A stretch of DNA of 21,257 nucleotides, from positions 1-21,257 of the forward strand of contig JAFAVL010000222.1 in assembly GCA_019242465.1 (NCBI GenBank), given 5' to 3'. The notes beneath the pieces were generated by a model, which saw nothing but the letters and a program-made list of their open reading frames with translations, ran no database searches and had not been told where the DNA came from. Made by a program: the position numbers and the translations under genes. The stretch is from Chroococcidiopsidaceae cyanobacterium CP_BM_RX_35 (GTDB taxonomy: Bacteria; Cyanobacteriota; Cyanobacteriia; Cyanobacteriales; Chroococcidiopsidaceae). Below, piece by piece: positions 15,664 through 21,257 of this stretch (within the stretch, counting starts at the first letter, position 1; the number at the start of each line of letters is the position of its first letter).

Positions 15664-15720
15664 TCTAAGGTTTTACTCCCAATATTCAGAGAATCACTAC
15701 AGGGTTTACTGTTTCCTTCT

Positions 15721-15876
15721 ATGAGTTGTACGTTATATGCTCATATGAACCCCTTGAAGTTCCCGATTATTGGTACTCTTTTCCTTTTTACTATAGCTGG
15801 CTTGCTAGCCTTGTACCTACCCCTTCCTCCCTCAACAGCATCTAGCGACGCTAAATCCGAGCTGTTGCAGCGATAG
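15721..15876 (+). CDS. Possible 51-residue (or 43-residue) membrane-anchored peptide
   Basis: A frame from ATG 15721 (or 15745, MNPLKFPIIGTLFLFTIAGL) encodes one hydrophobic helix, a Pro/Ser-rich stretch (LPLPPSTASS) and a polar end, stopping at TAG 15874-15876. This resembles a signal anchor. There is no ribosome binding site, and it lies between two leftward genes in what may be the egtC promoter region. Plausible but weak. Confidence 0.3.
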   Translation: MSCTLYAHMNPLKFPIIGTLFLFTIAGLLALYLPLPPSTASSDAKSELLQR

Positions 15877-15884
15877 AATCGAGT

Positions 15885-18182
15885 TTAAGACCTAGACTGA
15901 TTGGGTAACCGGACTGTAAATGTAGTCCATCCCCTAGAGCTTTCAACCAAGATAGTTCCTCTCAAACGCTCGACTAGCTTTTGCACCAGAGCAAGACCTA
16001 AACCAGTTCCGCCTTGTCGCCAAGGATCGGTGCCGGGGACACGATAAAATTTCTCGAAGATCCGCGGCAACTCGATTGCGGGAATTTCTGCTTCGTTGCA
16101 AATAGTAAAGCTAGTCACGGTTGTTGCTGTTGGACAAGGTTCGCAATTGACGCTTAAAGCAATCTTTCCTCCTTTCGGTGTATACTTGCAGGCGTTGTTG
16201 AGCAATTCGACCAAGATCCGCCCTAAGCTGGTACTGTCTGAAATCATCGGGGGGAAAGATGGTGGTAGTTCGGCGTGCAGCAGTAATTGGCGTTCCTGAG
16301 AACGCACTCTAAACGGTTCGATGATATTGGGTAGCCAGTCCAAAAGGTTGACAACCTCCTGTGAGACTGTATATGCAGCAGCTTCCAACCGTTGCAAATC
16401 CAATAGGTCGTTGATGAGTTCAGCTTCCCTTGTACACTCATTTTGTAAAATTTTTAGATAGCGCTCCCTAGCTTCTGGTGCTGGCACAGTTTGCAGCATA
16501 TGAATCGCTAGCTTCATATTAGAGATGGGAGTCCGCAGTTCGTGGGAAACAGTACTTAAAAAGTCATCTTTAAGTCGATTAAGTTTTTCGAGTTCTGCAA
16601 CTTGGGCAGTAGCTGCTTGATAGAGTCGGGCTTGACGAATTGCGATCGCGCACTGATTAGTCACTTGCTGGACTAACCGAATCTCTGATGTATGAAAAAT
16701 ATGATTTTTTTGATTGATCAACCACAAGTCACCGATAACCCCTTGGTCGTCCGAAATTGGACAAGCTAGCATTGCAACTCTACCCCGGTTGGGATGGGGA
16801 ACGATGGAACAAAATTGGAAGTATTGATTCTGTAAAAGCTGACGATATAGCTCAGGGTAGTTTGCCATGTGAGCGACGCGACCTTGAGAAGCAGGAATAG
16901 ATATCGCGTACTCGTAGCAAATGGTAGAAGTGCCTTGTTCTAGGTTGTACAAAGCAATGTTACAGCAGCCGACGTTAAGTCCAAGAGCTAGTTCCTTCAC
17001 GGCTGCTTGCACAATCTGGCTTTCATCTAAACTGTCGCGGACTTTGTCAGTAATACGTTTTAGCCTAGCTTCAAAATCAAGTGCCTGCTGTAGCTGAAGT
17101 GTACGCTCTTGCACTTGGCGCTCAAGTGTAAGGGTAGCCGTCTCAGCTACTTTGACACGAAGCAGTACTGATTCTGTCTGCTTGCGTTCAGTAGTATCTT
17201 GAGCAGTACTGACAATCGCCGAGATTTTTCCTTCTAGAAACAGAGGAGCGAAATTAAAAGTAACGATTTTAACACTACCGTCTTTTCTAACTAGTTCTGC
17301 ATCTTGCTGGTTAGTAGCAATGCCATGATGGATGGTTGCAAGTAGAAAAGCTTGAATCCGAGTGGCGTCTTGAGGATAAAAAAGTTGTAAGAAAGAAAGC
17401 CCAAGCAACTCTTCAACGCTGTAGCCAGTTAGCACTGCTGTTCGTTGATTAACTAGCGTAAACTTTCCCTCTAAATCTAGAGTGTAGATGGCATCAGTTG
17501 CACTTTCCATTACCCGTTCGCGGAACTCATAAGCACTTTTGAGCTTGCGCTCTTGAGTTGCCGGAGCTGCCACAGGCATTCCCTTGAGTTGCATCTGGCT
17601 CAGGACCGATCCCAACTGTCCGCCAACTTGGGCAGCTAACAGACTCGTTAGGTTTCGCCACGTGATGGAATAAGCTCCAGCTCTAGTAGAGCTGAAGTTG
17701 AGACTACCGATAGTACGTTCACCAATCCGTAGGGGCAGCACCATCAGAGAATGGGTATCGGGAGCTATTCCCCACTCAGCTTTTAGGGGCATAGTCAGTG
17801 AGGGTGCAAGCTGTGCTAGATTCTGGATAAAATAGGGTTTTGAATCTGTGAGTACCCTACCAGACCACCCCTCCTCAATGGGGATTTTTTGAGGAGGGGT
17901 GCTTTTGGCTCTACTAGGACTCGTGATTTCAAATAGTACATACTCCTTATCTAGGGGCTTGAACCAAACTGCTAAGGTACATCGGTCAAAGTCAATTATC
18001 CAACGTAGTTTACGGATGAGAATCTGGTGCAATGTCTCAAAATCGGATGCCGTGCTGAGTTCACTAGCTAACTCTGCTAGCAGCAATAGAGGTTCTTGGG
18101 CTACAGGGGAGCCAGAACACAGCTTCTTACCAGTGTAGCGGTCTCTATTGGTGTCAGATGAGAGATGCTCGCGTTCAGCCAT
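15885..18182 (-). CDS. Multi-sensor histidine kinase (GAF-PAS-GAF-HisKA-HATPase)
   Basis: 765 residues, no membrane segment, so cytoplasmic. GAF domain at about 30-195; PAS at about 218-335 (MESATDAIYTLDLEGKFTLVNQ, ending QDTTERKQ); coiled coil at 336-370; second GAF at about 370-520; HisKA with phospho-acceptor H547 in FLSTVSHELRTP; HATPase with N box LLNNACKYTPKGG (661-673), F box RIFEKFYRV and G box GGTGLGLALV (724-733). No receiver domain is attached and no response regulator gene lies in the window, so the partner is unknown. The GAF domains lack the DCF/NCF Cys-His signature expected for bilin binding as far as I can see. The gene starts 23 bases after the AhpD-like gene, suggesting joint transcription. 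Confidence 0.93.
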   Translation of the reverse strand: MAEREHLSSDTNRDRYTGKKLCSGSPVAQEPLLLLAELASELSTASDFETLHQILIRKLRWIIDFDRCTLAVWFKPLDKEYVLFEITSPSRAKSTPPQKIPIEEGWSGRVLTDSKPYFIQNLAQLAPSLTMPLKAEWGIAPDTHSLMVLPLRIGERTIGSLNFSSTRAGAYSITWRNLTSLLAAQVGGQLGSVLSQMQLKGMPVAAPATQERKLKSAYEFRERVMESATDAIYTLDLEGKFTLVNQRTAVLTGYSVEELLGLSFLQLFYPQDATRIQAFLLATIHHGIATNQQDAELVRKDGSVKIVTFNFAPLFLEGKISAIVSTAQDTTERKQTESVLLRVKVAETATLTLERQVQERTLQLQQALDFEARLKRITDKVRDSLDESQIVQAAVKELALGLNVGCCNIALYNLEQGTSTICYEYAISIPASQGRVAHMANYPELYRQLLQNQYFQFCSIVPHPNRGRVAMLACPISDDQGVIGDLWLINQKNHIFHTSEIRLVQQVTNQCAIAIRQARLYQAATAQVAELEKLNRLKDDFLSTVSHELRTPISNMKLAIHMLQTVPAPEARERYLKILQNECTREAELINDLLDLQRLEAAAYTVSQEVVNLLDWLPNIIEPFRVRSQERQLLLHAELPPSFPPMISDSTSLGRILVELLNNACKYTPKGGKIALSVNCEPCPTATTVTSFTICNEAEIPAIELPRIFEKFYRVPGTDPWRQGGTGLGLALVQKLVERLRGTILVESSRGWTTFTVRLPNQSRS

Positions 18183-18205
18183 TTGCGTCTGTAAGCCTTA
18201 TGATG

Positions 18206-18505
18206 TTATGGCTGATTGGGATCGAGGGCAAGCAAATTAGCCACGGTGCAGATTTGCTCAAATAAAGCTACCCTCTGTACGTAGTCACAATGAGTAGCAG
18301 TTGCCACCACCAGACCAATCATTTCCTTTAGTACCCTCGGCAGGTGACCGTGGAGTATTGTTGCCCGGAACTGTCCCCATAGATGGACCAGCATCATCGG
18401 CTGAGTTTCCAGCAGTTGAAAAATTCTTGGCACCATCCCTGCACCCAATTCCCGCTCAGTTTGCTCAAAGGTCTGTTGAACTAGCAACGATTCAGCGTTG
18501 GACAT
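18206..18505 (-). CDS. AhpD/carboxymuconolactone decarboxylase-like small protein lacking the CxxC motif
   Basis: 99 helical residues. The stretch LPRVLKEMIGLVVATATHCDYV aligns in pattern with the AhpD/CMD core (KE.I.L.VA....CDYC). The second cysteine is replaced by valine (CDYV) and the following histidine is not evident. Peroxidase-type thiol chemistry is therefore unlikely, and a binding or sensory role beside the histidine kinase is possible. It precedes the kinase gene by 23 bases on the same strand. The family call rests on this core only. Confidence 0.55.
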   Translation of the reverse strand: MSNAESLLVQQTFEQTERELGAGMVPRIFQLLETQPMMLVHLWGQFRATILHGHLPRVLKEMIGLVVATATHCDYVQRVALFEQICTVANLLALDPNQP

Positions 18506-18930
18506 ATAGCTAACCTCTGAAGAGATAATCGATATGGATTTTAGGCGGAGTGCCTTTTAACAGAAATGATGCAGAAGTTCTCAAAATGTGTTTGCGCCCA
18601 GTTTAAAGGGATTACTTTAGCTGTAAGAGTTCTGTTAATTGAGACTACACACAGGGTAGTTTTTCTAGAAATTTGTTCGCATCCGAGATTGTATCTCGAC
18701 AGCCTGTTGCAGGTGTCTCCTGAGCGAGTATTAAGCGAGCTTAAGCTAATTCTGCTTCAATTATGTAGCAAAATCTATTCGGTATATCTAAAATTTGCTG
18801 GAATTTTAACGTATTTAACAGTACGGACTCTAGACCTATGCCAGCAGCAACCATGGTAGCAATTTTCATTAGCTACAGGTAAACATAGTCACAGTATTGA
18901 ACAGCAAGGTATTGCCTAGGAAGAGCAGTC
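18506..18930. other. Gene-free stretch
   Basis: About 425 bases between two leftward genes. A 97-codon rightward frame (18566-18859) is open but has no ribosome site and a composition unlike its neighbours. No tRNA, terminator with T tract or repeat is apparent. The right part presumably ends the EcsC-like transcript and the left part contains the promoter of the AhpD-like/kinase pair. Confidence 0.5.
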
Positions 18931-20064
18931 TTAAGCCTTGCTGCTAGCTTTCACTGACTCAAACTGGGTTGCCGACCTAATCGAATTCAAATCAATATCA
19001 AATTTGTTAGCGATCACTGTCATCACCTGCAGCTCTGCTGGGTTCGGGGCACCGTCAAGCTGAGCAGTTCTATAACACTGAGCCAGTAGTGGTACAGCAA
19101 AATCACGATTGAGTTGCTCTAGTAGCGTATTTAAAGGTTGGGGAGATTTAATTTTAGCAAGGGTTGCCATAGAGGCAGGGCTAAGTTTGAGCCTCTGTAG
19201 ATCTGGCAAAATCTCTGCCCAAGTCTTTTCTGGATAACTTGCTAGGAGCATATGAACCAAAATTTGATCCATCACTGCTTGTTGCGTGATGGCGACCTCT
19301 AAATAGCTGTCACTAGCAGTCTTGACTGCTGCTATTTTTTCCGTTTCTGTGATCGAAGCATTCAGCTTAGCTTCGTAGAATCGGCAAGCTGCATATCCTA
19401 ACGAATAGAGCATTGTTGCATTAGCACTGGCACCAATCACAGCCCCAGCAACTGGCACATTATGTAACAAGCCTAAACCCGCCCTCATTGCCCGGCTACC
19501 CCCTAGTGCCAGCCCAAAAATTGCCAAGACTTCTCCCTGACGATCCGCATTTTTGACATCTAGTCCGTAGGCAGCGGCAATTTGGTAAACCATTTCCGCC
19601 TGAAGGCGTGTAGTCGTTGCCAAGTCGATTGCGAGTAGGGCAATTGCCTCGCCAGGCACCAAGCTAGTAACTAGCCCCACACTACCAGCATAAATCGATT
19701 TCTCGACCATGAGCCGATGAGCAATTTGGCTTGGGGTATCGTGTGGGTGTTGTTGCTGCAACTTGATTACAGCTGCCTCTGCTTTGCTAATATCAACTTG
19801 ATCGACCGCACCAAGCAGCCAATCTAGTCGCAAAACCCTAGTCACTCTTCGCAGGATAGGGTTACTGGTGATAAATGCAGCGCCTCGCCCTGCTGTTTTG
19901 GTTGTCTGATTCAGAAGTTGGTAAATCTTTGTTTGCGCTGTCTTGACAACGGCTTTTACCGCTTCTAAGGTCGTACCAACGGTCTGATGCGCTCTAGATA
20001 CACCCTCGCCAATCATTTTTACCTTTTTAGCAAAGGTTGGTGATGTAGAGGATTTGTTATCCAT
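18931..20064 (-). CDS. EcsC-family protein with a C-terminal TerB-like region
   Basis: 377 residues. The central part (about 85-260) matches the EcsC family: EAAVIKLQQQHPHDTPSQIAHRL, then Gly/Ala-rich amphipathic or membrane segments (GLVTSLVPGEAIALLAIDLATT, LALGGSRAMRAGLGLL, VPVAGAVIGASANATMLYSLG). The final 80 residues (FAVPLLAQCYRTAQLDGAPNPAELQVMTVIANKFDID) resemble the TerB/DjlA-type helical module, with its D-G-x-x-x-x-x-E pattern. The function is not established; EcsC proteins are associated with membranes. It is separated from the branching-enzyme gene by 239 bases of divergent intergenic sequence with no feature I can name. Confidence 0.8.
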   Translation of the reverse strand: MDNKSSTSPTFAKKVKMIGEGVSRAHQTVGTTLEAVKAVVKTAQTKIYQLLNQTTKTAGRGAAFITSNPILRRVTRVLRLDWLLGAVDQVDISKAEAAVIKLQQQHPHDTPSQIAHRLMVEKSIYAGSVGLVTSLVPGEAIALLAIDLATTTRLQAEMVYQIAAAYGLDVKNADRQGEVLAIFGLALGGSRAMRAGLGLLHNVPVAGAVIGASANATMLYSLGYAACRFYEAKLNASITETEKIAAVKTASDSYLEVAITQQAVMDQILVHMLLASYPEKTWAEILPDLQRLKLSPASMATLAKIKSPQPLNTLLEQLNRDFAVPLLAQCYRTAQLDGAPNPAELQVMTVIANKFDIDLNSIRSATQFESVKASSKA

Positions 20065-20303
20065 AGCTCGGCACTGCCTTAAGATTTGGTGGCTTTATAC
20101 TTTGGTTTTAGCGCGGGTGCAAGTTACGCTACATCCCCCTACAAGCACAACTTCTTAACTTAGCTGCTACTTTCCTCGCTCCCCCTGTACCTTAACTTGC
20201 TGTTACTCTCTTGCTACCGCTTTGGCATAAAATTCTGAAGATATCTTGACGTTTTCTCCAGCCTACGTCTCGTGATCATTTCACCCTCAATTTTAAAATT
20301 ACT

Positions 20304-21257
20304 ATGGCTATTGGCTACGTTGCCCTTGTCCTTCACGCCCACCTGCCCTTCGTTCGCCATCCCGAAAGTGACTATGTGCTGGAAGAAGAATGGCTCTATG
20401 AAGCCATTACCGAAACCTACATTCCCTTGCTGCGAGTCTTTGAAGGATTAAAGCAGGACGGCATCGATTTTAAAATTACCATGAGTTTGACACCTCCTCT
20501 GGTGTCTATGCTCCGCGATCCATTGCTGCAAGAGCGGTATGACAGCCACTTAGCCAAGTTAGAGGAGTTGGCGGAGATGGAAGTCGAGCACAACGCTCAA
20601 TATGGTCACATCCGCTATTTAGCCGAACACTACGCCACTGAGTTTAATAAAGCACGTGCTCTTTGGGAGCGCTACGACGGTGATCTAGTAACGGCATTTA
20701 AGCAATTCTCTGACAGCAACAACCTTGAAATCATCACCTGCGGTGCAACTCATGGCTACCTGCCGCTGATGAAAATGTATCCTCAGGCAGTCTGGGCTCA
20801 AATTGAGGTTGCCTGCGAACACTATGAGCAAACCTTTGGTCGGCGACCAACAGGCATCTGGCTACCAGAATGTGCCTATTATGAGGGGCTAGAACGGATG
20901 CTGGCCGATGCTGGGCTGCGCTATTTTCTGACTGATGGGCATGGAATTCTCTACGCCCGTCCTCGTCCCCGCTTTGGCAGCTATGCTCCCATTTTTACTG
21001 AAACTGGTGTTGCCGCTTTTGGTCGAGACCATGAATCTTCCCAGCAGGTATGGTCTTCTGAGGTTGGTTATCCCGGTGCGCCTGAGTATAGGGAGTTTTA
21101 CAAAGACTTGGGCTGGGAAGCAGAATACGAGTACATCAAGCCTTATATTATGCCCAATGGTCAGCGGAAAAATACGGGCATCAAGTATCACAAAATCACT
21201 GGGCGCGGTTTGGGTTTGGGGGATAAGGCTCTTTACGATCCTTACTGGGCTAGGGAG
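20304..21257 (+). CDS. GH57 1,4-alpha-glucan branching enzyme, N-terminal 318 codons
   Basis: The gene runs off the window with 318 codons visible, about 60 per cent of the usual 520-530 residues. It starts MAIGYVALVLHAHLPFVRHP, where HAHLPF is the first conserved GH57 motif. Further motifs are LTPPLVSML, THGYLP, IWLPECAYY with the probable nucleophile Glu, and LRYFLTDGHG. The protein cuts and rejoins alpha-1,4 chains to make alpha-1,6 branches in glycogen; cyanobacteria often carry it beside GH13 GlgB. No clear Shine-Dalgarno sequence precedes ATG 20304, but the start matches the family N-terminus. Confidence 0.93.
   Translation, partial: MAIGYVALVLHAHLPFVRHPESDYVLEEEWLYEAITETYIPLLRVFEGLKQDGIDFKITMSLTPPLVSMLRDPLLQERYDSHLAKLEELAEMEVEHNAQYGHIRYLAEHYATEFNKARALWERYDGDLVTAFKQFSDSNNLEIITCGATHGYLPLMKMYPQAVWAQIEVACEHYEQTFGRRPTGIWLPECAYYEGLERMLADAGLRYFLTDGHGILYARPRPRFGSYAPIFTETGVAAFGRDHESSQQVWSSEVGYPGAPEYREFYKDLGWEAEYEYIKPYIMPNGQRKNTGIKYHKITGRGLGLGDKALYDPYWARE

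Noticed and set aside
18566..18859. 97-codon rightward ORF between the AhpD-like and EcsC-like genes
   Set aside because: No ribosome site and no recognisable domain; neighbours run the other way.

Overview
The window is almost certainly from a cyanobacterial chromosome. The HIP1 octamer GCGATCGC occurs at 2326, 3872, 4982, 14850 and 16642. A GAF/PAS-rich histidine kinase, a Mo-dependent nitrogenase C-terminus family protein and a GH57 branching enzyme all fit cyanobacteria. The species cannot be named from the sequence alone; the mix is what I would expect of a large, repeat-rich genome such as Chroococcidiopsis, Scytonema or Nostoc relatives.

Layout. 1-3336: end of an RND adaptor gene followed by a complete HAE1-type RND pump. 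3390-3460: tRNA-Gly(CCC), followed by a hairpin repeat. 3763-5616: an SNF2-type helicase pseudogene with two in-frame stops, cut off by an IS1-family element (5612-6396) whose transposase is itself frameshifted. 6402-8020: a decayed, rearranged copy of the neighbouring locus at 9636-10715. It carries a MITE-like insertion and an interrupting block with a Mo-nitrogenase-C-like gene and a 44-aa membrane protein gene. 8326-12032: the intact locus. An ECF-type sigma factor and its RskA-like anti-sigma run on the minus strand. Divergent from them are a small exported protein, a PepSY-type membrane/cupredoxin fusion and a Tat-signal metallophosphoesterase. 12417-15663: an ergothioneine cluster, egtC-egtB-egtD, on the minus strand. 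15885-18505: a multi-sensor histidine kinase preceded by a degenerate AhpD-like protein. 18931-20064: an EcsC/TerB-like protein. 20304 to the end: the first 318 codons of a GH57 1,4-alpha-glucan branching enzyme.

How it works together. The sigma/anti-sigma pair and the divergent operon share a 420-bp intergenic region, so the exported cupredoxin and phosphoesterase are plausible regulon members responding to an envelope, redox or metal signal. The duplicated copy keeps a 32-nt block of this control region unchanged while the surroundings have diverged. This makes it the best candidate operator/promoter. The ergothioneine genes form a mycobacterial-type set (EgtB, EgtC, EgtD) without egtA or egtE.

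The most unusual part is 5612-10430. It holds a duplicated sigma-controlled locus, an occupied/empty-site pair for a MITE-like element, a 42-nt palindrome inserted in frame in one paralogue, and an IS1-family element sitting exactly at the junction between a dead helicase and the duplication.
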